Origin: Bacteroidaceae bacterium
GTDB lineage: Bacteria > Bacteroidota > Bacteroidia > Bacteroidales > Bacteroidaceae
Reading direction: 5' to 3'
Length of the DNA stretch: 64,000 nt
NCBI GenBank assembly: GCA_017560125.1
Contig: JAFYOS010000013.1
Coordinates: 1 to 64,000 of the forward strand
In this document: in pieces, positions 9,502-18,757 of the stretch
Layout: each line of letters begins with the position of its first letter
How positions within the stretch are numbered: the stretch's first letter is position 1
The notes under the pieces: generated by a model
The model's database searches: none
Seen by the model: the letters and a program-made list of their open reading frames with translations, nothing else
What the model was told of the DNA's origin: nothing
Position numbers and translations under genes: made by a program

Positions 9502-11934
9502 TTAGATATTGGCGATGCGCATGATATCGGCAAAGACACCCGCTGCCGTAACACCGGCACCGGCACCATATCCCTGTATCAGCATGGGGAACTCCTTGTA
9601 TCGCTCGGTGGTAAGAAGAATGATGTTGTTGCTTCCCTCGAGGTGATAGAAGGGGTGATGACGATCAACCTCGCAAAGCGATACAGAACCCTTACCATCC
9701 TCGAATTTAGCCACAAAGCGCCAATGCTTCTCTTCGCTCTCAAGACGGCGACGGTTGCCCTCGAATTCATCGTCGAGGGTGGGAAGTACATTCCAGAATT
9801 CATCGATAGAGCTATTGAAGAACTCCTGAGGAATGAACAGGTTGGCCTCTACATCCTCCTGCTCTATTGTATAACCGGCCTCGCGTGCCAGAATAACGAG
9901 CTTTCTTATCACATCCTTGCCACTGAGGTCGATGCGGGGGTCGGGCTCACTGTAGCCATACTCCTTGGCCAGTTTCACTGTGCGGCTGAAGGGAACATCC
10001 TTGCTCAAGGCGTTGAAGATGAAGTTTAGCGTACCGCTAAGCACAGCCTCTATCTTCAATATCTTGTCGCCACTGTTTATAAGGTCGTTGATGGTGCAGA
10101 TGATGGGCAAACCTGCTCCCACGTTTGTTTCGAACAGGTACTTCACATTGCGCATGCGAGATATGTGCTTCAATCGACTATAGGTTGAGTAATCCGACGA
10201 TGCTGCAATCTTGTTGGCCGCAACCACAGATACGTTGTGCGACAACAGTTCCTCATACAACGACGCCACTTCGCTGCTCGCTGTACAATCGACAAATACG
10301 GAATTGAATATATTCATGCCGATGATGCCTTCGCACAATTTGCCGATGTTGCTCTCTTCGCTCTTCTCCAGCTGCTCGCGATAGGTTGCGAGGTCAATGC
10401 CGTCGCGATTGAAAATAGCCCTCTTGCTGCTTGCGATACCCACCACGTTGAGCACAAGGCTGTGCTCGGCCATCAGTTTGTCGCGCTGCTGCTCAATCTG
10501 CTCTATGAGGCTGCCACCGACCGTTCCTGTACCGCAGATGAAAAGGTTGAGCACCTTGTACTCCGACAGGAAGAACGAGTCGTGGATGACGTTCAGTGTC
10601 TTACGCAACTGGTCGGCCTTCACCACGAACGAGATATTGGTCTCCTGACCACCCTGCGCGCATGCCACCATATTTATACCGTTACGACCGAGTGTCTGGA
10701 ACAATTTACCCACAATACCGGGGGTCTGGCGCATATTTTCGCCAACGATAGCCACTGTCGATAGGTTGCCAACGGCACGCACGGGCTCCATAAGGCCCAT
10801 AGAAATCTCCTTCGCAAATTCGCTGTTCAGCACCTCGCAAGCAGGCTCGGCATCCACATGGCGCAATCCCAATGATGTGCTGTTCTCCGACGACGCCTGT
10901 GCCACAAGGAACACGCTGATGCCGGCATTGGCCAACGACTGGAAGATGCGATGGTTCACACCCACAACGCCCACCATACCAAGACCTTGAACGGTCAGCA
11001 GGTCGGTATCGTTGATGCTCGAAATACCCTTAATGAGGCGACCACTACTGCGATTTTCGTGGTTTATGATGGTACCCTCGGCCGAGGGGTTGAAAGTATT
11101 CTTTATGCGGATGGGGATATTGGCCTTGCAAACGGGATAGATGGTGGGGGGATAAACCACCTTGGCACCGAAATTGCAGAGCTCGGTAGCCTCTACATAG
11201 CTCAAGTGCTGAATGGTATATGCCTTACCGATTACATGGGGGTCGGCAGTCATAAATCCATCGACATCGGTCCATATCTCGAGCACCTCTGCGTGCAACG
11301 AAGCCGCAATGAGCGACGCTGTATAGTCCGAGCCGCCACGGCCCAAATTGGTTATCTCGCCCGTATCCTTGTCGGTAGAGATGAAGCCGGGCACTACAAC
11401 CACTCTTAAATCCTTGCCGTCAAACGCCTCTTTTATCAGTTTGTCGGTGAGGTCGTTGTCGAGTATATATTTGCCGCGCTTTGTTTCAGTCTTGATGAAT
11501 GTGCGCGAATCGAAATGCACTGCACCCTTTATCAACGCAGTAACTATGAGGCTCGAAATGCGCTCGCCATAGCTTACGATGGCCGATTCCGACTTCTGCG
11601 AAAGGTCGTTGATGAGAAAAATTCCCTGGTAGATGTTTCCCAAATCGTGAAGGAGAGAATCCACATTTACGAGCAGTTCTCTTTTTGCACCATCCTCGGG
11701 AATAACAGCGCTGATGAGCTCGTAATGACGTGTTACTATCGCCTGAAACTCATCGAGATAGGCAGCGTCGCCATTGGCTGCCATCTGCGACACTTTAATA
11801 AGTTTGTCGGTGATGCCGCCCAATGCGGAAACAACAACTACAACGGGCTCTTTCTCAGCCTCTACAATTTTCTTTAGGTTTAATATACTTGTTGCGGAAC
11901 CGACCGAAGTTCCGCCGAATTTCATTACTTTCAT
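9502..11934 (-). CDS. thrA: Bifunctional aspartokinase / homoserine dehydrogenase
   Basis: This fusion catalyses the first and third steps of the aspartate pathway leading to threonine, methionine and, via semialdehyde, lysine. The aspartokinase part opens with KFGGTSVG, the ATP/aspartate site. Two ACT-type regulatory segments follow in the middle (about residues 310-460), expected to bind threonine. The homoserine dehydrogenase part (~470-810) shows the NAD(P) region FICGTGTVGGSL, LSGTLNFIFN and GYSEPDPRIDLSG. I start at the ATG at 11934 (MKVMKFGG); an upstream TTG at 11958 overlaps the TATTTTTG promoter box and is unlikely. metA downstream on the same strand uses the homoserine branch. Confidence 0.95.
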   Translation of the reverse strand: MKVMKFGGTSVGSATSILNLKKIVEAEKEPVVVVVSALGGITDKLIKVSQMAANGDAAYLDEFQAIVTRHYELISAVIPEDGAKRELLVNVDSLLHDLGNIYQGIFLINDLSQKSESAIVSYGERISSLIVTALIKGAVHFDSRTFIKTETKRGKYILDNDLTDKLIKEAFDGKDLRVVVVPGFISTDKDTGEITNLGRGGSDYTASLIAASLHAEVLEIWTDVDGFMTADPHVIGKAYTIQHLSYVEATELCNFGAKVVYPPTIYPVCKANIPIRIKNTFNPSAEGTIINHENRSSGRLIKGISSINDTDLLTVQGLGMVGVVGVNHRIFQSLANAGISVFLVAQASSENSTSLGLRHVDAEPACEVLNSEFAKEISMGLMEPVRAVGNLSTVAIVGENMRQTPGIVGKLFQTLGRNGINMVACAQGGQETNISFVVKADQLRKTLNVIHDSFFLSEYKVLNLFICGTGTVGGSLIEQIEQQRDKLMAEHSLVLNVVGIASSKRAIFNRDGIDLATYREQLEKSEESNIGKLCEGIIGMNIFNSVFVDCTASSEVASLYEELLSHNVSVVAANKIAASSDYSTYSRLKHISRMRNVKYLFETNVGAGLPIICTINDLINSGDKILKIEAVLSGTLNFIFNALSKDVPFSRTVKLAKEYGYSEPDPRIDLSGKDVIRKLVILAREAGYTIEQEDVEANLFIPQEFFNSSIDEFWNVLPTLDDEFEGNRRRLESEEKHWRFVAKFEDGKGSVSLCEVDRHHPFYHLEGSNNIILLTTERYKEFPMLIQGYGAGAGVTAAGVFADIMRIANI

Positions 11935-11955
11935 CCCAATTTGTCTTATTTCTTG

Positions 11956-11963
11956 CAAAAATA
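11956..11963 (-). promoter_or_regulatory. -7 box of thrA promoter
   Basis: TATTTTTG on the minus strand lies about 22 bases upstream of the chosen ATG at 11934. A TTG triplet lies roughly 20 bases further upstream. The box overlaps the alternative TTG start, which favours the ATG. Confidence 0.65.
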
Positions 11964-12013
11964 GGAAGTTTATCGAAAATAGGCAAGTTTAATACTAACG
12001 ATTATTAGTAAAA

Positions 12014-12556
12014 CTAATGTTTTACGGGGTTATCAAGGCTGTAAGGAAAGGATATGAGCGAGCTATCGAGCAATACAAGTTTCTCTTGCCCGCGGCTACG
12101 GGTGGGGATATAGTATTCGGCAGTCTCGCGAGCTATGCTTTTTTGGAATGCCGCTCTGATTATAGAGAGATTTTTATTCAATCCATCGCTCAAGGGGTTG
12201 GTGATGTCATCGAGCATGCGACGAATGACCGTAGGATTCTGCCGCAACGACACGCTACGGTAAATATATTCCATTTCGTCCTTGTAATCGGAAATATATT
12301 TAAGCCTGATGCCCTCGGGGTGGCGAAGTATCAGTATGTAGAGCGCCTTGGGCAATGGCTGTAAATCTATCTGCACATTGCCGAACTGCGGCAAACGGAT
12401 ATTATAGTCGTCGTCTATCTCCAAACGGCTCAACGGCAGATTGTCGCCATAGGTTTCGTAACTTTCGCAAAGCTCATTGTCAACGATAGATTCATCGACA
12501 TCGCACCCAAACGATGAGGATGTGAATAATAAATAATATTGCTTATAATCATCCAT
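12014..12556 (-). CDS. Conserved-looking hypothetical protein, possible winged-helix fold
   Basis: I do not recognise a named family. From the ATG at 12556 (MDDYKQYY) the protein has about 180 residues; an ORF extension to 12610 adds a poor N-terminus. No signal peptide or membrane segment is seen, so it is probably cytosolic. The central segment LPKALYILILRHPEGIRLKYI followed by YKDEMEYIYRSV and NKNLSIIRAAFQ resembles helix-turn-helix or winged-helix regulators of Bacteroidales; that is inference from pattern only. It lies between thrA and the divergent radA. Coding potential looks real: no stops over 540 bases and a mixed, non-repetitive composition. Confidence 0.6.
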   Translation of the reverse strand: MDDYKQYYLLFTSSSFGCDVDESIVDNELCESYETYGDNLPLSRLEIDDDYNIRLPQFGNVQIDLQPLPKALYILILRHPEGIRLKYISDYKDEMEYIYRSVSLRQNPTVIRRMLDDITNPLSDGLNKNLSIIRAAFQKSIARETAEYYIPTRSRGQEKLVLLDSSLISFPYSLDNPVKH

Positions 12557-12676
12557 AGTATTTTGCTTGTTGTTTGCCTTATTGTACACGCCGAGAGCAA
12601 AATCGCACAAAAAAATCTGTTTTTAACATTTTTTCGGTTGCCTTGTCGCAAAATGTATATTTGTATCGACAAAACA

Positions 12677-12708
12677 TTTGAATTTGTACATATCGAAAGC
12701 TATCTTTG
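12677..12708 (+). promoter_or_regulatory. Promoter of radA
   Basis: TTTG (12677-12680), a 20-base spacer, then TATCTTTG (12701-12708): a textbook Bacteroidota promoter. The radA ATG is 25 bases downstream. Confidence 0.9.
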
Positions 12709-12733
12709 CATGAAATAAACAGAGCATACACAT

Positions 12734-14098
12734 ATGGCAAAAGAGAAAAAGGTTTTTCTGTGTAATGAATGTGGATACGACTCACCCAAATGGTCGGGAA
12801 AGTGCCCTGCGTGCGGTGCGTGGAACAGTTTTGTAGAGAAGAGCATACGCAAAGAGAGCATAGCCATGACTGCCACTGCGCACGAGTTTGCTGCATCGAA
12901 GCCCACCCCCATAGACGAGGTATCTACCGACGAGCTGCCACGCATCGACATGAAAGACGGCGAGCTGAACAGAGTGCTCGGCGGCGGACTGGTACCCGGC
13001 TCATTAGTACTGCTTGGTGGCGAACCGGGCATAGGAAAATCGACCTTGGTACTGCAGACCGTACTGCGCATAGGCGACAAGCGTGTGCTATATGTATCGG
13101 GCGAGGAGAGCGTGCAGCAGATAAAACTACGCGCCGACCGCATAGAATACGAGAAATCGAGCTGCATGATTGTGTGCGAAACGCTGTTGGAAACCATTCT
13201 GGAGCACATAAAAGAGGTGCAGCCCGAGCTTGTAATCATCGACTCCATACAGACCATGTGCAGCGAAGCTGTCGATTCGTCGCCCGGCAGCGTGTCGCAG
13301 ATTCGCGAATGCACTACCATGCTGCTGAAGTATGCCAAGGCCCACAACACCCCTGTAATACTCATAGGACACATCACCAAGGAGGGCTCCATCGCCGGCC
13401 CCAAGATATTGGAACACATAGTGGATGTGGTGCTTCAGTTCGAGGGCGACCAGCACTATGTCTATCGCGTGCTGCGCTCCATAAAGAACCGCTTCGGCAG
13501 CACCGCCGAAATGGGCATATACGAAATGCGCCGCGAAGGACTGCGACAGGTCGAGAACCCGTCGGAACTGCTACTGAGCGACCGCCACAGCGGAATGAGC
13601 GGAATAGCCATTGCAGCGGCCATCGAAGGCGTCAGCCCCTTCCTCATCGAGGTGCAGGCACTTGTGAGCACAGCCGCATACGGCACACCGCAGCGCTCGG
13701 CCACCGGTTTCGACCTGCGACGAATGAACATGCTGCTTGCCGTGCTCGAAAAACGAGTCGGCTTCAAGCTGGCCCAGAAGGATGTCTTCCTGAACATCGC
13801 CGGCGGTCTGCGTGTAAACGATCCGGCAATAGACCTTTCGGTCATAAGCGCTATACTATCGAGCAACATGGATGTCGAGATTGATGCCACCCTCTGCATG
13901 GCCGGCGAGGTGGGACTATCGGGCGAAATACGCCCCGTCAACCGCATAGAGCAGCGCATATCCGAGGCACAAAAGCTCGGATTCAAGCAGATTATAGTAC
14001 CCAAGAGCAATATAAAACGCCTCGACCTTTCGCGCTTCGGCATCGAGATAAAAGCAGTGAGCAAGGTAGAAGAGGCATTCAGATTTATATTCGGATAA
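12734..14098 (+). CDS. radA: DNA repair protein RadA (Sms)
   Basis: RadA is a hexameric RecA-like helicase that promotes branch migration of recombination intermediates. The 454-residue protein shows the full domain order: an N-terminal zinc finger with two CxxC pairs (CNECGY and CPACGAW), Walker A GEPGIGKST (~residues 95-103), the RadA-specific KNRFGS motif, and a C-terminal Lon-protease-like domain (~290-454) without the proteolytic site. Length is typical. The next gene begins 13 bases after its stop, so the flavoprotein is probably co-transcribed from the same strong promoter. Confidence 0.96.
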   Translation: MAKEKKVFLCNECGYDSPKWSGKCPACGAWNSFVEKSIRKESIAMTATAHEFAASKPTPIDEVSTDELPRIDMKDGELNRVLGGGLVPGSLVLLGGEPGIGKSTLVLQTVLRIGDKRVLYVSGEESVQQIKLRADRIEYEKSSCMIVCETLLETILEHIKEVQPELVIIDSIQTMCSEAVDSSPGSVSQIRECTTMLLKYAKAHNTPVILIGHITKEGSIAGPKILEHIVDVVLQFEGDQHYVYRVLRSIKNRFGSTAEMGIYEMRREGLRQVENPSELLLSDRHSGMSGIAIAAAIEGVSPFLIEVQALVSTAAYGTPQRSATGFDLRRMNMLLAVLEKRVGFKLAQKDVFLNIAGGLRVNDPAIDLSVISAILSSNMDVEIDATLCMAGEVGLSGEIRPVNRIEQRISEAQKLGFKQIIVPKSNIKRLDLSRFGIEIKAVSKVEEAFRFIFG

Positions 14099-14111
14099 AC
14101 AGACAAGAAGG

Positions 14112-15707
14112 ATGATAAACGAATACCAGATAAGAGTAGAGCCGCACAACGCAGTCAACGAGCAGGCCATCAAGCGCTACATAGCACAGGCCAAAGGCTT
14201 CGACGCAAGAACCATCAAAGGCATACGCGTACTGCGCAGAAGCATCGATGCGCGCCAACGCACCATATACGTAAACCTCACCATCAGGGTCTTCATCAAC
14301 GAGGAGCCGCCCGCAAACGAATATGTGAGCCGCGAATATGGCAACGTCGAAAACCAGCGCAAAGTGATAGTGGTGGGTGCAGGCCCCGCCGGACTGTTCG
14401 CAGCCCTGAAACTGATAGAACTGCGTCTGCGCCCCATAGTAGTGGAGCGTGGAAAGGATGTACGCACCCGCAAACTGGATGTCGCTGCAATATCACGCGA
14501 GCACAAGGTAAATTCCGAATCGAACTACTGCTTCGGCGAGGGCGGTGCGGGAGCATACTCCGACGGCAAGCTATACACACGCAGCAAGAAACGCGGTAAC
14601 ATCGAAGGCATACTGAACGTTTTCTGCCAGCATGGCGCAAGCACATCCATCCTATCGGACGCACACCCTCACATAGGCACCGACAAGTTGCCCCGCGTGA
14701 TAGAGAACATGCGAAAACGAATAATAGAATGTGGTGGCGAAGTACATTTCGAAACCCGCATGGAGGAGATACTCCTTGCCAACGGCAAGGTATGCGGCAT
14801 ACGCACCGACAAAGGCGAAATAGCAGCCGACGCCGTGATACTTGCCACCGGCCACTCGGCACGCGATGTCTATCGTTCGCTGCACGACAGCAACATAGCC
14901 ATCGAAGCTAAGGGCATTGCAGTGGGCGTGCGTCTTGAGCACCCCTCGGAACTGATTGACCGCATACAGTACCACAACCCGCACGGACGCGGAAAATATC
15001 TTCCCGCTGCCGAGTACTCATACACCGCACAGGTGGAAGAGCGCGGAGTATATAGCTTCTGCATGTGTCCCGGCGGAGTGGTCATCCCCTCGGCCACCGC
15101 AAACAACCAATTGCTGGTCAACGGCATGTCGCCTTCGAACCGTGGAGGCCGTTGGAGCAATTCGGGCATGGTGGTGCAGATAAACAGCGACGACCTTGCC
15201 CACCCCGACCTGCAAATAGATTGCGAGGATTGCATGGTGGTGGCACCCGACTCGCCGCTTCGCGTCATGGCATTCCAGGAATCGCTCGAACGCCTGTGCT
15301 GGGTAATGGGTAACCGCCGACAGAGCGCACCCGCGCAGCGAATGGCCGATTTCGTTAAGGGCAAACTGAGCTACGACCTGCCGTCGAGTTCCTATGCTCC
15401 GGGGCTCATATCATCGCCCATGCATTTTTGGATGCCCAAATTCATTTCGGGACGACTGCGCAAAGGTTTTGAGCAGTTCGGTCGTTCGGCACGCGGTTTC
15501 CTCACCAACGAGGCTACTCTCATTGGCGTCGAAACCCGCACCTCGGCACCTGTACGCATATTGCGCAACAACGACACACTGCAACATGTCGAGATAGCAG
15601 GTCTTTTCCCCTGTGGCGAAGGCGCCGGATATGCAGGAGGAATTGTATCGGCAGCCGTCGATGGCGAACGATGCGCCGAATCGGTAGCGGCATACTACAA
15701 CGCATAA
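14112..15707 (+). CDS. FAD-dependent oxidoreductase, COG2509 type
   Basis: A 531-residue cytosolic flavoprotein of the COG2509 'uncharacterised FAD-dependent dehydrogenase' group. An N-terminal ~90-residue domain precedes a Rossmann fold with GAGPAGLFAALKL (nt ~14374). The family signature FGEGGAGAYSDGKLYTRS and a C-terminal GEGAGYAGGIVSAAVDG, which closes the FAD site, are both clear. The reaction is unknown. It sits 13 bases behind radA, a common order in Bacteroidales. A 17-bp stem follows the stop. Confidence 0.88.
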   Translation: MINEYQIRVEPHNAVNEQAIKRYIAQAKGFDARTIKGIRVLRRSIDARQRTIYVNLTIRVFINEEPPANEYVSREYGNVENQRKVIVVGAGPAGLFAALKLIELRLRPIVVERGKDVRTRKLDVAAISREHKVNSESNYCFGEGGAGAYSDGKLYTRSKKRGNIEGILNVFCQHGASTSILSDAHPHIGTDKLPRVIENMRKRIIECGGEVHFETRMEEILLANGKVCGIRTDKGEIAADAVILATGHSARDVYRSLHDSNIAIEAKGIAVGVRLEHPSELIDRIQYHNPHGRGKYLPAAEYSYTAQVEERGVYSFCMCPGGVVIPSATANNQLLVNGMSPSNRGGRWSNSGMVVQINSDDLAHPDLQIDCEDCMVVAPDSPLRVMAFQESLERLCWVMGNRRQSAPAQRMADFVKGKLSYDLPSSSYAPGLISSPMHFWMPKFISGRLRKGFEQFGRSARGFLTNEATLIGVETRTSAPVRILRNNDTLQHVEIAGLFPCGEGAGYAGGIVSAAVDGERCAESVAAYYNA

Positions 15708-15717
15708 CTGAGCAATA

Positions 15718-15761
15718 ACAACGATGCCGGCTGTTCCGTTTGGGACAGCCGGCATCGTTGT
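15718..15761. terminator. Terminator between convergent flavoprotein gene and metA
   Basis: A perfect 17-bp stem (left arm 15718-15734, right arm 15745-15761, core GATGCCGGCTGT) with a 10-base loop. A T-rich tail is weak on both sides, slightly better on the minus strand, so it may mainly terminate metA or protect 3' ends. Confidence 0.8.
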
Positions 15762-15776
15762 ATCGGTAGCTATGGT

Positions 15777-16655
15777 CTATTTCTTCACATAGTAATCGAG
15801 CCAGTTATTAAACAGCTTCTCGGCATGCGAACGCCAACGGTTCACAGGTGCCTGTGTGGCATCGTCGCCAACATAATAGTTCTGCGGGATTTCTATCGGA
15901 AGCCCCTTTGCCACATCGCGACGATATTCGCCATCGAGGGTATAGAGCGCATACTCGGAATGGCCGGTGATGTAGAAATCGCGAGTACCGCGCTCGGCCA
16001 TTATATACACGCCCGATGCATCGGACTCGGATAGTAGCTCCACCCTGCTCTCGCGCAAAATATCCTCTTTGCGCAGCTCTGTGTGACGGCTGTGAGGCAC
16101 ATAGAAACACTCCTCGAAGCCCTTGAACAACGGCAAGCCGGGCTGCAACAGCTTATGGGGAAAGACACCGAACATCTTCTTGTCGAGCAGATACTTCTGT
16201 ATATCGAAGCGATGATAAAGTATCGCCTGTGCTGCCCAGCAGATATAGAGCGTCGATGTTACATTCTCCTTGGCCCAATCGAAAATGCCCTGCAGCTCGC
16301 GCCAGTATGTAACCTGCTCATAATCCATTTTCTCGACAGGAGCGCCGGTGATTATAAAGCCATCGAAACGGCTGTCGCGCACCTCGCCGAAACCCTTGTA
16401 ATACCTTGCCATATGCTCGGGCGCAGCATGCTTGGGCGTGTGGGTGTCGAGCTTCACAAGGGTCAATTCGATATTATGGGGCGACGTTGCAAGCAGACGG
16501 ATAAAATCGGCTTCGGTAGTCTCTTTGGTTGGCATTATATTGAGCAGAGCTATTCTGAGCGTGTCGTCGGTAGCTGCGCTTAGCTCTTTCACATCCAGTC
16601 CTTCGGCGCGAACAGCGTCGAGGGCGGGCAATCCGGTAGGTACTTTAATGGGCAT
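15777..16655 (-). CDS. metA: Homoserine O-acyltransferase MetA (probably acetyl-specific)
   Basis: MetA activates homoserine for methionine synthesis. The 292-residue length is right for the glutamine-amidotransferase-like HTS family. Predicted catalytic residues are Cys139 (YICWAAQ), His232 and Glu234 (GHSEYA). The specificity loop reads GAPVEKMDYE, with Glu at residue 108. In characterised MetA enzymes Glu at this position marks acetyl-CoA users, while Gly marks succinyl-CoA users, so acetyl-homoserine is the likely product; this is inference. The M13 peptidase gene lies 38 bases upstream. No SAM riboswitch is visible in that short gap. Confidence 0.93.
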   Translation of the reverse strand: MPIKVPTGLPALDAVRAEGLDVKELSAATDDTLRIALLNIMPTKETTEADFIRLLATSPHNIELTLVKLDTHTPKHAAPEHMARYYKGFGEVRDSRFDGFIITGAPVEKMDYEQVTYWRELQGIFDWAKENVTSTLYICWAAQAILYHRFDIQKYLLDKKMFGVFPHKLLQPGLPLFKGFEECFYVPHSRHTELRKEDILRESRVELLSESDASGVYIMAERGTRDFYITGHSEYALYTLDGEYRRDVAKGLPIEIPQNYYVGDDATQAPVNRWRSHAEKLFNNWLDYYVKK

Positions 16656-16693
16656 ATCTCTGTCGGGTTAACGTGACTGGTTACTATTTTATA

Positions 16694-18724
16694 TTACCAA
16701 ATATTCAGGCGCCCCTCTTCGGGGATGTACAATTTGTCGTCGGGGGTGATACCAAAGGCCTTGCACCAATCCTCAATGTGGGGCAATGTGCCGTTCACGC
16801 GCCAGCGCGAGAGTGAATGGGGATCGTTCTTGGTGCGGTTGCGTATCTCCTCGTCGCGTATATTTCCTGCCCACACGTTGGCATATGCAAGATAGAAGCG
16901 CTGTTCGGGTGTAAAGCCCTCGGCATTTGCAAGGGACGCATCCTTTGTAGCGTTGCGGAACGCCTGCATCGAGATGGTCAATCCACCGTGGTCGGCAATA
17001 TTCTCGCCCACGGTCAGCTCACCATTGGCCTTCATATCGGGCAACACATATATCTTGTTGAAATGGTCGATGATAACCTTCGTGCGTGCATTGAAATTAT
17101 CGGCATCCTCTGCGGTCCACCAATCGGTGAAATTACCATTCTTGTCGAAGCGGCGTCCCTGGTCGTCGAAGCCATGTGTCATTTCGTGACCGATGACCAC
17201 ACCGATAGCACCATAATTGAAGGCGTCGTCGGCATTCATATCGAAGAAGGGATATTGCAGAATGCCGGCAGGGAAGCATATCTCGTTGGTTGTGGGGTTG
17301 TAGTATGCATTCACTGTCTGCGGAGTCATATACCACTCATCCACATCGACAGGCTTGTTGTGCTTGCGAGCGATGACATCGTCCCACATGAACTGCGAAA
17401 TGCGGCGGCAGTTCTCGGCATAGCTGTCGGCGGGATCGATTACAAGAGCGCTGTAATCCTTCCACTTGTCGGGGTAACCTATTTTCACTCTGAACGAAGC
17501 CAGCTTCTCGTGAGCAAATTTTTTCGTGCTGTCGCTCATCCACTCCTGTGCATCGATGCGCTCGCCCAAGGCTACCTGCAGATTGCTTACCATCTGCAAC
17601 ATGCGCTCCTTGGCTGCGGGCGGGAAATATTTTGCCACATAAAGACGGCCCACCGCCTCGCCAAGCGCTGCATTCACAGCACCCAGTGCGCGCTTCCAAC
17701 GGGGACGCTGCTCCTGAGTACCGCTCAACGCGCGGCCATAGAAATCGAAGTTCTGTGCGCTGAGGTCGTCGCTGAGCTCACCAGCAGTGCTGTTTATTAT
17801 ATTCCACTGCACATAGGCAATGAGGTCGGCAATGGGTGTGCCGGCTACGATGTCGAGCACCTCGGCCAAAGGCTCGGTCTGTGCCACGCTAAGCTCCGAT
17901 ATATCGTTTATACCCAATGCACCGAAGAAGACATCCCAATCGGTTGCAGGATAACTGCTCTTAAGCGAATCGTATGTAAATTTGTGGTAGTTCGCTGCGG
18001 GGTCGCGCTGTTGCACATTGTCGAACGATTTTTCGGCAATGCGTGTCTCGATGCGCATTACAGCCTCCATGTTTTTGCGAGCCTGCTCGTCGTTGTAGCC
18101 GCAAAGCACGAACATTTTCACCACGTGGTCGCGGAATTTGTCGCGCAGGGTTACCATCGCATCATCCTGATCGAAATAGTAGCTCTTTTCGGGGAGCGAC
18201 AAGCCACCCTGATATATCTGCAACAGGTTGTTGCGGCTGTTCATGATGTCGGCATCGAAGAACACATGGAAAAATCCCGAAATACCCTGTCGCATGAGCT
18301 CGGCTGTAAGGGGCAACACCTCGCTGTTCTCTTTCAGCGCGGCAGCCTTGTCGAGCAGAGGTTTAATGGGGGTGTATCCCTCGTTGTTGCGGCGCACGCT
18401 GTCCATTGCAAGATTGTAGAGGTCGCCTATTTTCTTGGCATTCGAATTCTCCTCGGCATCCTTCATGGCCGCCTGCTCAAGAACAAGTTCCTTCAACTGC
18501 TCTCTGTTCTTCTCGGCAAGAGCATCGAACTGTCCGTAGCGTGCATACTCGGCTGTCAAGGGATTTTTCTTCATCCATCCACCGTTGGCATACTCATAAA
18601 AATCGGTGCCGGGCTTCATGCTCATATCGAGGTTCGTCTTGTCTATTTTCGATTCCATAGGTTTAGGCATCATGCAGGCAGTTATACCGAGCGCAATTAT
18701 TGTGCTGATAATAAATGTCTTCAT
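16694..18724 (-). CDS. M13 family zinc metalloendopeptidase, lipoprotein
   Basis: A 676-residue neprilysin/PepO-type peptidase. The N-terminus has a lipoprotein signal with lipobox ITAC (Cys near 17), placing it on a membrane facing the periplasm or surface. The zinc motif HEMTH is in VIGHEMTHGFDDQG and the third ligand in ENIADHGG; NAYYNPTTNEICFPAGILQ is the family's substrate-binding segment. M13 enzymes cut short peptides. The gene lies between the ABC-F gene (33 bases upstream) and metA on the same strand. Length and motifs are complete. Confidence 0.94.
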   Translation of the reverse strand: MKTFIISTIIALGITACMMPKPMESKIDKTNLDMSMKPGTDFYEYANGGWMKKNPLTAEYARYGQFDALAEKNREQLKELVLEQAAMKDAEENSNAKKIGDLYNLAMDSVRRNNEGYTPIKPLLDKAAALKENSEVLPLTAELMRQGISGFFHVFFDADIMNSRNNLLQIYQGGLSLPEKSYYFDQDDAMVTLRDKFRDHVVKMFVLCGYNDEQARKNMEAVMRIETRIAEKSFDNVQQRDPAANYHKFTYDSLKSSYPATDWDVFFGALGINDISELSVAQTEPLAEVLDIVAGTPIADLIAYVQWNIINSTAGELSDDLSAQNFDFYGRALSGTQEQRPRWKRALGAVNAALGEAVGRLYVAKYFPPAAKERMLQMVSNLQVALGERIDAQEWMSDSTKKFAHEKLASFRVKIGYPDKWKDYSALVIDPADSYAENCRRISQFMWDDVIARKHNKPVDVDEWYMTPQTVNAYYNPTTNEICFPAGILQYPFFDMNADDAFNYGAIGVVIGHEMTHGFDDQGRRFDKNGNFTDWWTAEDADNFNARTKVIIDHFNKIYVLPDMKANGELTVGENIADHGGLTISMQAFRNATKDASLANAEGFTPEQRFYLAYANVWAGNIRDEEIRNRTKNDPHSLSRWRVNGTLPHIEDWCKAFGITPDDKLYIPEEGRLNIW

Positions 18725-18757
18725 TTGTAAATATTTTTAGTTTATAATTATATCTGT

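Noticed and set aside
16817..18730. 637-codon plus-strand ORF antisense to the M13 peptidase
   Set aside because: It mirrors the minus-strand codon pattern; the real gene has a complete set of M13 motifs.
18725..18757. Gap before the M13 gene and the 38-base gap before metA as riboswitch sites
   Set aside because: Both gaps are too short for a known riboswitch, and no conserved core is visible.
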